Notes: generated by a model not told the origin, from the letters alone. Shown: positions 1 through 8,553, numbered from the stretch's first letter. The stretch: DNA of 64,000 nt from Microterricola gilva (GCF_004217495.1 NZ_SHLC01000001.1:1612001-1676000), one strand, 5' to 3'. Made by a program: numbers and translations.

Positions 1-314
1 CCGAGGGTCGCGTATCGAGTGGTGAACTTCGAGGCGGCCTTGAAGAACACAACGATCTTGCCGCTGGCGTCGGCGTATGCCGGGAAGCCGTACCAGGTCT
101 TGGGAACCAGATGAGGAGCCACCTCGGAGACGATCCGGTCGATCCCCTCTGCGAGAACTCGGTCATCATCCGGCAGCTCGGCGATCGCCTCGCGGACAGC
201 GGCCTCTCCGGCGGCGCGGCTCTTCCCGGCCTTCTCCTGCGCGCGCAGCTCGGCGGCGCGCTGCTTGACGGCCTCGCGCTCCTCTACGGAAAGTCCGCTG
301 CTCTTCTCAGTCAT
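1..314 (-). CDS. DUF1801-family protein, 3' end off the window
   Basis: The start ATG is at 314 on the minus strand and the gene runs off the left edge, so about 104 residues are visible. The first part is a charged helix (VEEREAVKQRAAEL). It is followed by the family-type core KTWYGFPAYA and then GKIVVFFKAASKF. This matches the DUF1801/YdhG-like fold, small cytosolic proteins related to the iron-chaperone frataxin family, whose molecular role in Actinobacteria is not settled. The gene lies about 100 bp downstream of dnaE2 on the same strand but has its own spacing, so co-transcription is possible but not shown. A second DUF1801 protein lies at 54496-54906. Confidence 0.7.
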   Translation of the reverse strand, partial: MTEKSSGLSVEEREAVKQRAAELRAQEKAGKSRAAGEAAVREAIAELPDDDRVLAEGIDRIVSEVAPHLVPKTWYGFPAYADASGKIVVFFKAASKFTTRYATL

Positions 315-414
315 GTCGTACTCCTTGTCGTCGTATGGTGGCCGTTCCCGACCCACGATCACACTACGACCAGCTGGGTGGCCGCACTTCTCGAATCCTG
401 CTCGATACCGACGG

Positions 415-3400
415 TCAGCGGAAGTCCCGCGAGCGCTGCGCCGCGCTCACCCCGAGCGTCTCGAAACGGTCGGCGAGCAGGTTGACGACGCCCTCCTCCG
501 TGCGTTCCAGGATGCCGCGCACGATCAGCGCGGGGGATTCGCGGGCGATCCGCCGATAGCGCGTCCACACGCCGACGCTCGCGATCACGTTGAGGGTTCC
601 CGTCTCGTCCTCAATGTTGAGGAAGGTGATGCCGCCGGCCGTTCCCGGTCGCTGCCTGTGTGTCACAACGCCGCCGACCTCGACCCGCCGCCCGGATTCT
701 GCCGTCTGCATCGCCGAGACGGCCAGCGCGCCACGGCGGTCCAGCTGCTCGCGCACGTGCCGCACCGGGTGGTCGTCCGGCGAGATGCCCGTCGCCCAGA
801 GGTCATAGACCACCTGCTCGGCCGCGCTCAGGATCGGCAGCAGCGGCGGCTGCAGCACCACGACGGAACCCTCGAGGTACTGGGCGCGGTCCTGCGCGGC
901 GTCGCCGGCGCTCCACAACGCCTCCCGCCGCTCCAGGCCGAGCCCCGAAAACGCCCCGGCGGCGGCGAGCGCCTCCAGCTGGGCGGTGTCGAGGCCGACC
1001 CGGCGCGAGACGTCGGCCATGCTGCGGTAGGGGCCGCCAGTCGCGCGCTCCGCCACGATGCGCTCGGCCAGCGCCTCGCCGATGCCGGCGACGTCGGCGA
1101 GGCCGAGCCGCACGGCGTACGCGCCGTCGCGCCGGTGGGCGGCCGTCTCATCGGTCTGGCTCCGCTCGAAGGTCTCCGGCACAGCCGCTTGCTGCCTCTG
1201 CACGCAGCTCGGGCGGCCGGTCAGCAGCGGGGCGGAGCCCGGAGCGGCATCCGCTGCGCCCAGGTCCACCCGTTCGAGCACGGCATGTGCCTCTGAGCGC
1301 AGGATGTCTGGACGCCGCACCTCGACGCCGTGGCGTCTGGCATCCGCCGTCAGGGTCTGCGGTGAGTAGAAGCCCATCGGCTGCGCGCGCAGCAGGGCGG
1401 CGAGGAAGACGCCGGGGTAGTGCAGCTTGATCCAGGAGCTGGCGTAGACGAGCAGTGCGAAGCTCAGCGAGTGGCTCTCGGCGAAGCCGAAGTTGGCGAA
1501 GGCCTCGATCTTGGCGTAGATCACGTCGGCTGTCGCCTCGTCGATGCCGTTCTCCGCCATGCCGGCGTAGAGCTTGGCCTTCAGACGCCCGATCTTCTCG
1601 ACCCCGCGCTTGGAGCCCATCGCCCGGCGCAGCAGATCGGCGTCCTCCGCCGAGCAGTTGCCGACGGCGACGGCCATCTGCATGAGCTGCTCCTGGAAGA
1701 TCGGGATGCCGAGGGTGCGCTCAAGCACCGGCTCCAGCTTCGGGTGCATGTACGTCACCTCCTCCTTACCGGTCTTGCGCCGGATGTACGGGTGCACGGC
1801 GCCGCCCTGCACCGGACCCGGCCGGATCAGCGCGATCTCGATGACGAGATCGTAGAAGCGGCGCGGTTTCAGCCGGGGGAGCGTGCCCATCTGGGCCCGG
1901 CTCTCCACCTGGAACACGCCGATCGAGTCGGCCCGGCAGAGCATGTCGTAGACGCCGGCCTCCTCCTTGGGCATGGTGTCGAGGCTCCACTCCTCGCCGA
2001 GCAGATCGCGCGTCATGTCGAAGGCGTACTGCAGTGCGGCGAGCATGCCGAGGCCGAGCAGATCGAACTTGACGAGGCCCATCCAGGCGCAGTCGTCCTT
2101 GTCCCACTGCAGAACCGTGCGGTTCTCCTTGCGGGCATGCTCGATCGGGCACACCTCGCCGACCGGCCTGTCGGTGAGAACCATGCCGCCGGAGTGGATG
2201 CCGAGGTGGCGCGGGAAGGTGAGCAGCTGCGTGGCGAGGTCGGTGACGGCATCCGGGATCACGGTCTCCGGATCGCTCGGCGTCACAGTTCTGCCCCAGC
2301 CCTCCATCTGCCGCGACCAGGCGTCCTGCTGGCCTGGGCTGTAGCCGAGCGCCTTCGCCATGTCGCGCACGGCGACCTTGGGCCGGTAGCTGATGACGTT
2401 GGCGACCTGCGCGGCGTTGTGCCTGCCGTACTTGGCGTAGACGTACTGGATGATCTCCTCGCGCCGGTCGGAGTCGAAGTCGACGTCGATGTCCGGCTCC
2501 TCGTCGCGGATGCTGGAGAGGAAACGCTCGAACGGCAGGTCGAAGAAGATCGAGTCGACGGCGGTGATGTCGAGCAGGTAGCAGACGGCCGAGTTCGCCG
2601 CAGAGCCCCTTCCCTGGCAGAGGATGCCGCGGCTCTTCGCCTCCCGCACGATGTCGTAGACGATGAGGAAGTAGCCGGGGAAGTCCTTCAGCTCGATCAC
2701 CTCGAGCTCCCGCTCGATGCGGCCGCGCATGGCCTCGGTCATGCCGGGGTACTTCTTTGCCGCCCCCGTCCAGACGAGTTCCCGCAGCCAGCTCATCGGG
2801 GTGTGCCCGGCCGGGACGTCCTGCTTCGGCAGCCCGGGGCGGGCGCTGCGCAGGGTGAAGGCGAGCTCCTCCGCGTAGCGCACCGTCTGCTCGACCGCCC
2901 CGGGGAAGCGGGCGAAGCGCGCAGCCATCTCGGCGCCGGAGCGGAGGTGTGCGCCGTCGGATGCCGGCAGCCAGCCGTCCATCTCGTCCAGGCTCCGCCT
3001 GGCCCGCACGGCCGCGACCGCCGAGGCGAGCCGGTGCTCGGATGGCGTCGCGTAGTGCACGACGTTCGTCGCGACGACGGGGAGCCCTGCTGCGGCTGCC
3101 AGTTCGGCGAGCACGTCGTTCGTCGCGCTGTCCAGCGGGTGACCGTGGTCGAAGAGCTCGACGGCGACGTTGCCCGCGCCGAACAGGCGCACGAGTTCGG
3201 CGAGTTCGGCCGCGGCGGCGTCCGCGCCCTCTGCCGGGGTCACCGCGGCGGCCAGCGCCTGCCGCACGGCGCCCTTCCGGCATCCGCTCAGAATCAGCCA
3301 CTCTCCGGCTGCCGCCGCGGCGAGCTGCTCGAGCTCGTAGACCGGGCGACCCTTCTCCGCCCCGGCCAGCTGCCCGGCGGTGATGGCGGCGGCCAGCCGG

Positions 3401-3840
3401 TGGTAGCCGCTTTCGCCGCGCGCCAGCACAAGCAGGTGGCTGCCCTCCGGGTCGGCGACGCCGTTCTGCGGGCCGCTCAGGCCGAGCGAGAGCTCCGCGC
3501 CGAAGATCGTCTTCACCTCCGGGTAGCTCTCGGCCGTCTCCGCCAGGCGCACCACGCCGTAGAAGCCGTCGTGGTCGGTCAGGGCGATGCCGTGAAGGCC
3601 CAGCCGCTTGGCCTCCTCGAGCAGCTGCTCAGGCGAGCTGGCGCCGTCGAGGAAGCTGTAGTGGGAGTGCACATGCAGCTCGGCGTACGGCACGACGCTG
3701 TCGGCGTGCTCGGTCTCGATGCGGCGCGGCTGGTACGGCTCACGCTTGCGCGAGAGCGGGCTCTCCGGGCGCACGGGTGGGCGGCCAGAGAGGGTGCGCT
3801 CCATCTCGGCCCAGGACCTGGGTGGGTTGCTCCAGCCCAT
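415..3840 (-). CDS. dnaE2: Error-prone DNA polymerase DnaE2
   Basis: This C-family polymerase alpha subunit of 1141 residues performs translesion and damage-induced mutagenic synthesis with ImuA' and ImuB. It has an N-terminal PHP domain (HVHSH at about 56-60, TDHDG at 88-92), GRGSAANS near 410, and the palm catalytic motif PDIDVDF near 449-455. An OB-fold region lies near the C-terminus. The start is placed at the ATG giving MGWSNPP, the conserved DnaE2 beginning. That ATG overlaps the imuB stop by one base (TGATG), so translation is probably coupled. A 9-residue upstream extension is possible but would run into imuB. It is the last gene of the SOS-controlled imuA'-slipin-imuB-dnaE2 series. 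Confidence 0.96.
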   Translation of the reverse strand: MGWSNPPRSWAEMERTLSGRPPVRPESPLSRKREPYQPRRIETEHADSVVPYAELHVHSHYSFLDGASSPEQLLEEAKRLGLHGIALTDHDGFYGVVRLAETAESYPEVKTIFGAELSLGLSGPQNGVADPEGSHLLVLARGESGYHRLAAAITAGQLAGAEKGRPVYELEQLAAAAAGEWLILSGCRKGAVRQALAAAVTPAEGADAAAAELAELVRLFGAGNVAVELFDHGHPLDSATNDVLAELAAAAGLPVVATNVVHYATPSEHRLASAVAAVRARRSLDEMDGWLPASDGAHLRSGAEMAARFARFPGAVEQTVRYAEELAFTLRSARPGLPKQDVPAGHTPMSWLRELVWTGAAKKYPGMTEAMRGRIERELEVIELKDFPGYFLIVYDIVREAKSRGILCQGRGSAANSAVCYLLDITAVDSIFFDLPFERFLSSIRDEEPDIDVDFDSDRREEIIQYVYAKYGRHNAAQVANVISYRPKVAVRDMAKALGYSPGQQDAWSRQMEGWGRTVTPSDPETVIPDAVTDLATQLLTFPRHLGIHSGGMVLTDRPVGEVCPIEHARKENRTVLQWDKDDCAWMGLVKFDLLGLGMLAALQYAFDMTRDLLGEEWSLDTMPKEEAGVYDMLCRADSIGVFQVESRAQMGTLPRLKPRRFYDLVIEIALIRPGPVQGGAVHPYIRRKTGKEEVTYMHPKLEPVLERTLGIPIFQEQLMQMAVAVGNCSAEDADLLRRAMGSKRGVEKIGRLKAKLYAGMAENGIDEATADVIYAKIEAFANFGFAESHSLSFALLVYASSWIKLHYPGVFLAALLRAQPMGFYSPQTLTADARRHGVEVRRPDILRSEAHAVLERVDLGAADAAPGSAPLLTGRPSCVQRQQAAVPETFERSQTDETAAHRRDGAYAVRLGLADVAGIGEALAERIVAERATGGPYRSMADVSRRVGLDTAQLEALAAAGAFSGLGLERREALWSAGDAAQDRAQYLEGSVVVLQPPLLPILSAAEQVVYDLWATGISPDDHPVRHVREQLDRRGALAVSAMQTAESGRRVEVGGVVTHRQRPGTAGGITFLNIEDETGTLNVIASVGVWTRYRRIARESPALIVRGILERTEEGVVNLLADRFETLGVSAAQRSRDFR

Positions 3841-5492
3841 CAGTCGTACTTCGCTTCCGCCCACCACAGGGCGTCGGTGCCGCTGTCGATCGCCGCGTCG
3901 TTGATCTCATAGGCGAGCAGCCAGGCCATGCCGCTGGAGTCGACGACCTGGAAGCGGTACAGACGGCGGGCGGATGCGGCATCCCACCAGCGTTCGACGA
4001 CCGGCCACGGGCCAGCCCACGCGCTGACACCCCGTGCCAGCTGCTCGCCGATGCGCAAGGTCGCCGGTGAGCCGCTCAACATGCCGCGGGCGTCGACGTC
4101 GAGGCCGTCGCCGTGCTCGTCGAGCACGGTCACCTGCTGCCTGGTGCTGTACACGGTCGCCGGAGCGACCGGGGGCAGGCTGCCCGGCCACGGCGCACCG
4201 GTCGAGCCTGGCGCTGCGGCGGGTGGCGCGTCGCCCCACGGCACGAACACGGTGCGCTCGGCGAGCAGGCGCCCGCCGGCGATCACCGCCGTTCCGACGC
4301 CCTCGTGGCCGAGCATGCTCTGTACCCGGGTGAGCCCGTGGTGGATGCGCTCATCCGGGCCCGTTCCCCACAGCCCCTGCTCGTGGTTGCCCGTCGAATC
4401 CACCCGCTCCGGGCTCACCCGCACCCGCACGATGCCGGAGCGCAGGCCCTTCTCCGCCGAAGCCGGGGACGCGGACGAGGCCGATGCCGCGCCCTGCAGC
4501 TGCCAGCGCACCCGGTCGACGACGTCGGCGCCGGTGAACCAGCGCGGGTGCAGCCAGCTGCGCTCTGAGACGCTGCCGCGTTCGCTGACGAGCTGCACCT
4601 GGATGGCCGTGCAGACGAGGCGGGAACGGGTCAGTGCTGCCACGAACTCGTCCGCAGCAGCACGGATGCCGAACGCGACCTGCTCGACCTGTTCCAGTGC
4701 CGGCTCGAACTCGATCACCGCATCGAAGTCTTTCGGCAGGGCCCTGGCGACGACGACGCGCCCGTCCGCCGCCCCGGCCAGGGCGTGGGCCTCCGCCCCG
4801 ATCGCGCCGAAACGCCGGTGCACATCGACGGCCGGCAGTGCGGCGAACTCGCCCAGGGTGCTCACGCCGAGGCGCCTGAGCAGCGTGGCCATGCGGGTGT
4901 CGACCAGGATCCCGATCGGGAATGGCGCGAGGAAGGCGGCGGACTGACCGGAGGGGATCAGGCGCACTGGGTGGGTGGCGCTCGTCGCGCGGGCCGCCTG
5001 CTCTGCCGCGAATGGGCCGTCGGCGATGCCGACGCGTGCGCCGGCCGCCCCGAGCAGGCCCTGCACCGTCAGGCCGTCGAGCAGGGCGGCAGCAGCCTGC
5101 TCCTCCCCGCCGTAGAAGCGAACGGGCCCGCGGGCCCGGATCGCACTGGTGCCAGGCCGCATCAGCTGCACGCCGGGAACCAGCTGCTCCAGCCGCGCGA
5201 GAATCGGTTCGTAGGCCCGCGCATCGTGCGCTGGGTCGTAGGGCAGCACGAGCAGATCGGTGCAGCGGGACTGCGCCTCGCGCAGTTTGAGTCCGCGCTG
5301 CACCCCGGCTGCGCGCGCGGCGGGGGAGCAGGCGAAGACCAGACCGTGTTCGATCAGCGCGAGCGGGCGCTCGTCATCTGCGCCGTCCTCATCCGCGGCG
5401 GCCTGAATGGCCGCGGTGATCGGCCAGTCAGGCAGCCAGAGCACGATGGTCCGGCTGAGCTTCTCCGAGCCGAGTTGTGTCGATTCGGGCAT
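3840..5492 (-). CDS. imuB: ImuB, inactive Y-family polymerase adaptor
   Basis: This 550-residue Y-family protein opens with VLWLPDWPITAA, typical of ImuB. The acidic catalytic signatures of active DinB enzymes (DxDxFF near the N-terminus and SxDE near residue 110) are absent; here the second site reads PGTSAIRARG. It is therefore predicted to be catalytically dead, as in known ImuB proteins, and to act as the scaffold linking ImuA' and DnaE2 to the beta clamp. EQGLWG at about residues 371-376 resembles the clamp-binding motif described for mycobacterial ImuB. A strong SOS box lies 11 bp upstream of the ATG at 5492. The stop overlaps the dnaE2 start. Confidence 0.95.
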   Translation of the reverse strand: MPESTQLGSEKLSRTIVLWLPDWPITAAIQAAADEDGADDERPLALIEHGLVFACSPAARAAGVQRGLKLREAQSRCTDLLVLPYDPAHDARAYEPILARLEQLVPGVQLMRPGTSAIRARGPVRFYGGEEQAAAALLDGLTVQGLLGAAGARVGIADGPFAAEQAARATSATHPVRLIPSGQSAAFLAPFPIGILVDTRMATLLRRLGVSTLGEFAALPAVDVHRRFGAIGAEAHALAGAADGRVVVARALPKDFDAVIEFEPALEQVEQVAFGIRAAADEFVAALTRSRLVCTAIQVQLVSERGSVSERSWLHPRWFTGADVVDRVRWQLQGAASASSASPASAEKGLRSGIVRVRVSPERVDSTGNHEQGLWGTGPDERIHHGLTRVQSMLGHEGVGTAVIAGGRLLAERTVFVPWGDAPPAAAPGSTGAPWPGSLPPVAPATVYSTRQQVTVLDEHGDGLDVDARGMLSGSPATLRIGEQLARGVSAWAGPWPVVERWWDAASARRLYRFQVVDSSGMAWLLAYEINDAAIDSGTDALWWAEAKYD

Positions 5493-5502
5493 ACATCAAG
5501 CA

Positions 5503-5518
5503 TCGAACATCTGTTCGA
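5503..5518 (-). promoter_or_regulatory. SOS box (LexA operator) before imuB
   Basis: The sequence TCGAAC-ATCT-GTTCGA is a perfect 6-4-6 palindrome matching the actinobacterial LexA operator. It sits 11 bp upstream of the imuB start and downstream of the slipin stop, which indicates that imuB-dnaE2 has its own damage-inducible promoter rather than depending only on read-through from imuA'. Confidence 0.9.
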
Positions 5519-5553
5519 TTAAGTCAATCCCGTCCGCCGGCGGCGCGTCGCCA

Positions 5554-6384
5554 TCACACGGCCTCCGGCAGCGCGTGCGGAACCGTCGGCGCCGCGGTCG
5601 CCCCGCCCGAGCCGGCCTCTGCCTCTCTCGCCAGGAAGGTCCCCAGCTCGGCGATGGTGCTCATCAGCGGTGCGGGGAAGACGACGACGGTGTTCTTGTC
5701 GACGCCGATCTCGACAAGGCTCTGCAGATTGCGCAGCTGCAGGGCGACCGGATGCGCCATCATGACGTCGGAGGCGTCCCCGAGCGCCGCGGCGGCGAGC
5801 GCTTCACCCTCCGCGTTGATGATCTTGGCCCGCTTCTCGCGTTCGGCCTCTGCCTGCCTGGCCATCGCCCGCTTCATCGAGTCAGGCAGCAGGATGTCCT
5901 TCAGCTCGACGAGGGTGACCTCGACGCCCCAATCGAGCGTGTTGTGGTCAAGAATCTCGCGGATGTTGATGTTCAGGGTCTCCGTCTCGGCCAGGGTCTC
6001 GTCCAGGGTGTGCTGGCCGATGACCTTGCGCAGGGTGGTCTGGGCGATCTGATCGATGGCGGCGCCGACATCCTCGATTGCAAGCACCGACTTCACCGGG
6101 TCGACGACGCGGTAATAGGCGACGGCGGACACCCCGACGCTGACGTTGTCGCGCGAGATGATGCCCTGTGACTGAATGGGCAGGGTGACGATGCGGAACG
6201 AGACCCGGTGCATCACGTCAACGACCGGAATGATGAACCGCAGGCCGGGCTCCTTCGTTGCGTGCAGGCGCCCGAAGCGCAGCACGACTCCGCGCTCATA
6301 CTGCTTGACGACCTTCACCGACAGGAAGAAGAGCACCAGCGCGAGAGCGATGACGACGATGAGAATGATGATCTGGACGATCAT
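5554..6384 (-). CDS. Slipin / SPFH-domain membrane protein
   Basis: The 276-residue protein begins with one N-terminal membrane segment (MIVQIIILIVVIALALVLFF). An SPFH/Band-7 domain follows (QYERGVVLRFGR, then VVDVMHRVSFRIVTLPIQSQ) and then a coiled-coil stretch (KRAMARQAEAEREKRAKI). Slipins form oligomers at the inner face of the membrane and organise membrane microdomains. The start at 6384 has GGAGA upstream; a longer in-frame extension lacks a membrane start and was rejected. The gene lies between imuA' and imuB, two genes that normally work together, so it is either an insertion into the mutasome operon or a functional partner. No SOS box lies directly before it. Confidence 0.9.
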   Translation of the reverse strand: MIVQIIILIVVIALALVLFFLSVKVVKQYERGVVLRFGRLHATKEPGLRFIIPVVDVMHRVSFRIVTLPIQSQGIISRDNVSVGVSAVAYYRVVDPVKSVLAIEDVGAAIDQIAQTTLRKVIGQHTLDETLAETETLNINIREILDHNTLDWGVEVTLVELKDILLPDSMKRAMARQAEAEREKRAKIINAEGEALAAAALGDASDVMMAHPVALQLRNLQSLVEIGVDKNTVVVFPAPLMSTIAELGTFLAREAEAGSGGATAAPTVPHALPEAV

Positions 6385-6401
6385 GAGCGGTTCATCTCCA
6401 T

Positions 6402-6418
6402 GGGCGCGAAACGCGCCC
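6402..6418. other. Perfect short hairpin between imuA' and slipin
   Basis: GGGCGCG-AAA-CGCGCCC forms a 7-bp stem with a 3-nt loop, just upstream of the slipin ribosome-binding region. No T-run follows on the minus strand. It could be a weak terminator after imuA' or an RNA element limiting slipin translation. Confidence 0.4.
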
Positions 6419-6473
6419 TCTGCGGTAATTCTCCTCCTGTGCGGACCGCTTCGCCAGTGTCTTGGAGGTGCTC

Positions 6474-7199
6474 TCAGCCGAGGGCGCCCCCGCGCCGCAG
6501 GGTGAGGACATCGCGCATTCCGCCCGATCGAGGCTCGCTTGCCCGAACCCCGGAATGGGCGTCGGGCAGCCAGAGCCTGGCGCTCCGGGGACGGCCGGCG
6601 CCGGGGCGTCCTCCAGCGGTCACCGTCGCCTCCCGACCGGAGAGGTGCCCGTGGCCTGCCCCGAGCCCGCGCCAGTCGCTGTCGTCGATGCGCAGCGTCG
6701 CCTCGCTCTGCGGCCAGTCGCCGAGCACGACGAGGGTTGCGCCGCGTTGGCGCAGTCTGGCGCTGAGGCGCGCGGCATCCGCATCGCCGACCCGACGCGG
6801 CGGCCGGGTCACGACCACGGTGAGCACGTCGACGAGCGCGGCGGTGACGGTGAGCCACTGATCGCCGGGGGATGGGGCCAGCACGAGCCGCTCCAGCTCG
6901 ATGCCGATGCGTGCTGCCGCCTCGACGCCGAAGTCGGGAACGCCGACGACCCCGCACCAGGCGCCGCCGGCCGACGGCGCGGCCAGCATGGCCATGGCCA
7001 GCGTCGTCGAACCGGAGACGGAGTAGACGGAGCCCTGTCGCAGCGCGCCGCCCGGCAGCACGGATGCCAGGGCGGGCAGTGTCGGCAGTGCGCGCTCGTC
7101 GAGCGTCGTCGCCTGCATGCTGTGAATGCGCGCCTGAAGCTCGAGCACCCGGGCGTTCGCCCCGGCGTGCTCAATCGTCTGGCGATTCTCGGCAAGCAT
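6474..7199 (-). CDS. imuA': ImuA' RecA-like mutasome subunit
   Basis: This RecA-fold protein of about 241 residues has a degenerate P-loop region (GSVYSVSGSTTLAMAMLAA) and later beta-strands VVGVPDFGVE and TLVVLGDW. This is the pattern of actinobacterial ImuA', the accessory factor of DnaE2/ImuB mutagenesis. No intact Walker A (GxxxxGKT) is present, as expected for the family. The ATG at 7199 is preferred; a GTG at 7205 is also in frame. A one-mismatch SOS box lies 17 bp upstream. The gene begins the minus-strand cassette, and the slipin gene intervenes before imuB. Confidence 0.85.
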   Translation of the reverse strand: MLAENRQTIEHAGANARVLELQARIHSMQATTLDERALPTLPALASVLPGGALRQGSVYSVSGSTTLAMAMLAAPSAGGAWCGVVGVPDFGVEAAARIGIELERLVLAPSPGDQWLTVTAALVDVLTVVVTRPPRRVGDADAARLSARLRQRGATLVVLGDWPQSEATLRIDDSDWRGLGAGHGHLSGREATVTAGGRPGAGRPRSARLWLPDAHSGVRASEPRSGGMRDVLTLRRGGALG

Positions 7200-7215
7200 G
7201 GACACGCTTCAAGTC

Positions 7216-7231
7216 TCGAACTTATGTTCTA
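7216..7231 (-). promoter_or_regulatory. SOS box (LexA operator) before imuA'
   Basis: TCGAAC-TTAT-GTTCTA differs from the palindromic actinobacterial SOS box at one base. It lies directly upstream of imuA' and matches in design the operator before imuB. Confidence 0.82.
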
Positions 7232-7329
7232 TAAAGTCAACCGGTCACCGTAGACAGCCGCACTGATCGGGCGTAACCTTGGCGGCGTCGCAGGCGGCCC
7301 AGCCGCCATCCGAGGCGAAGGGCCGTGGC

Positions 7330-8385
7330 ATGGTCTGGCGTATACCCGCACTCGTCGTTGGCGTGCTCGGCGCGCTCCTGCTCTGCTCCTGTGCCGTATC
7401 CGCCCCGTCGCCCACCGCGTCACCGGCCGTCGAGACGAGCAGCCCGCCGCCGGCGACGTTCGCTGACGGTGACTACCTGCTCACCGTGGAACCCACGACG
7501 TGCGTTACGCCGATGAACGGGACCATACTCACCGTGTCGAACGGGACGGCCACACTCCCGCTCGAGGGAGTGACCAAGACCGGACCGGTGACCGTCGACG
7601 GAACGGCCGTGTCGATCGAACTCAACGGAGGGAACGGCGGACTCCAGTTGCTGCTCGACGGCACCCTCGCCGAGGACGGAACCGTCACTGGGCCGGGGAA
7701 GGACACCGCCGGCCCCGGATCCGGCTACGACTGTGCGTTCACCTTCACCCTGTCGCCGCCAGCGCATGAGGATGCGACCCTGGCCGACGGGGATTACATC
7801 CTGGATGTGGAGCCGGACTGCCCGACGGTGATGGAAGGCCGCAGGATCAGCATCGCAAGCGGACAGGCGACGTACCTGATGGAATCCGGTTTCACGATGA
7901 CGGGCCCGGTCACGACGGCAGCCGGGGCCGTGAGTATCCGTCTCGATCTGACGGAGCCGTCCGAGATCAGCACCACCTTCGATGGGGTGCTGTACAGCAA
8001 TGGAGCAGTCGCCGGCACAGGACAGAACGGCGGCATCAACCCGGGCGGCGAGATCGGCTACACGTGCGAATTCGGCTTCGTCATGACGCCGGCACCGCCA
8101 CTGCCACCGCCCCCGACGGCGGCGGTCGGCGTCGACTGCTCGCAGGCTGCTCTCCAGGCGGCGGTGGATGCGGTCGGGCTGCCCGACGGCAACGTCAGCG
8201 ACAACCAGTTCGCCTGCTCCGGCGAATGGGCGACGGCGGGCATCAGCGTCGCTGGAGGGGAAGGGTCCTCCACCGGCGTCTTCCACATCGAAGGCGGCAC
8301 GTGGGTAACGAAGAACCGGCGCGCCGAATGCGCCGCAGGAACCATCCCTGCTGACATCGCCGACCTCGCCTGCAACAGCAACTGA
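7330..8385 (+). CDS. Secreted lipoprotein with two tandem beta repeats
   Basis: The 351-residue protein begins with a lipoprotein signal (MVWRIPALVVGVLGALLLCSC; lipobox LCSC). Two homologous units of about 100 residues follow, each opening with F/LADGDYxLxVEP, passing through GPVT and ending with a Tyr-x-Cys strand. A C-terminal domain of about 85 residues contains VDCSQAALQAAVDAV and QFACSGEWATAGI. Paired cysteines in each unit suggest disulfides. It is predicted to be anchored on the outer face of the membrane; no catalytic motif is visible and the function is unknown. The ATG at 7330 is chosen because it starts the signal peptide. A bidirectional hairpin terminator follows. Confidence 0.85.
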   Translation: MVWRIPALVVGVLGALLLCSCAVSAPSPTASPAVETSSPPPATFADGDYLLTVEPTTCVTPMNGTILTVSNGTATLPLEGVTKTGPVTVDGTAVSIELNGGNGGLQLLLDGTLAEDGTVTGPGKDTAGPGSGYDCAFTFTLSPPAHEDATLADGDYILDVEPDCPTVMEGRRISIASGQATYLMESGFTMTGPVTTAAGAVSIRLDLTEPSEISTTFDGVLYSNGAVAGTGQNGGINPGGEIGYTCEFGFVMTPAPPLPPPPTAAVGVDCSQAALQAAVDAVGLPDGNVSDNQFACSGEWATAGISVAGGEGSSTGVFHIEGGTWVTKNRRAECAAGTIPADIADLACNSN

Positions 8386-8397
8386 CTGCCGGAACAG

Positions 8398-8429
8398 AAA
8401 AGGGCCGGATCTCTCGATCCGGCCCTTTT
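8398..8429. terminator. Bidirectional hairpin terminator
   Basis: A 14-bp perfect stem (AAAAGGGCCGGATC) with a TCTC loop is flanked by A-run and T-run, so it can act on both strands. On the plus strand it ends the lipoprotein gene, and on the minus strand it ends tRNA-Leu copy 1. Confidence 0.9.
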
Positions 8430-8469
8430 CTTCTCTGCTTCCTACGAAACAGACTGTCTCAACACAGTG

Positions 8470-8553
8470 TGCGCGAAGGGGGACTTGAACCCCCACGCCC
8501 GTTAGGGCACTAGCACCTCAAGCTAGCGCGTCTGCCAATTCCGCCACCCGCGC
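8470..8553 (-). tRNA. tRNA-Leu (anticodon GAG), copy 1
   Basis: The minus strand gives a class II tRNA with 7-bp acceptor stem GCGCGGG/TTCGCGC (two G-U pairs), D-arm GGCGGAATTGGCAGAC, anticodon arm CTAGC-TTGAGGT-GCTAG with anticodon GAG, a long variable arm (GTGCCCTAACGGGCGT), and T-arm GGGGGTTCAAGTCCCCC. The 3' CCA is not encoded. It decodes CUC/CUU leucine codons. Confidence 0.95.

Noticed and set aside
1420-3912. 830-residue plus-strand reading frame opposite dnaE2
   Set aside because: It is antisense to dnaE2 and lacks any recognised motif; long antisense frames are expected in DNA of such high GC.
5554-6957. 467-residue extended form of the slipin
   Set aside because: The added N-terminus overlaps imuA' in another frame and precedes the natural membrane-start; ATG at 6384 fits the family.
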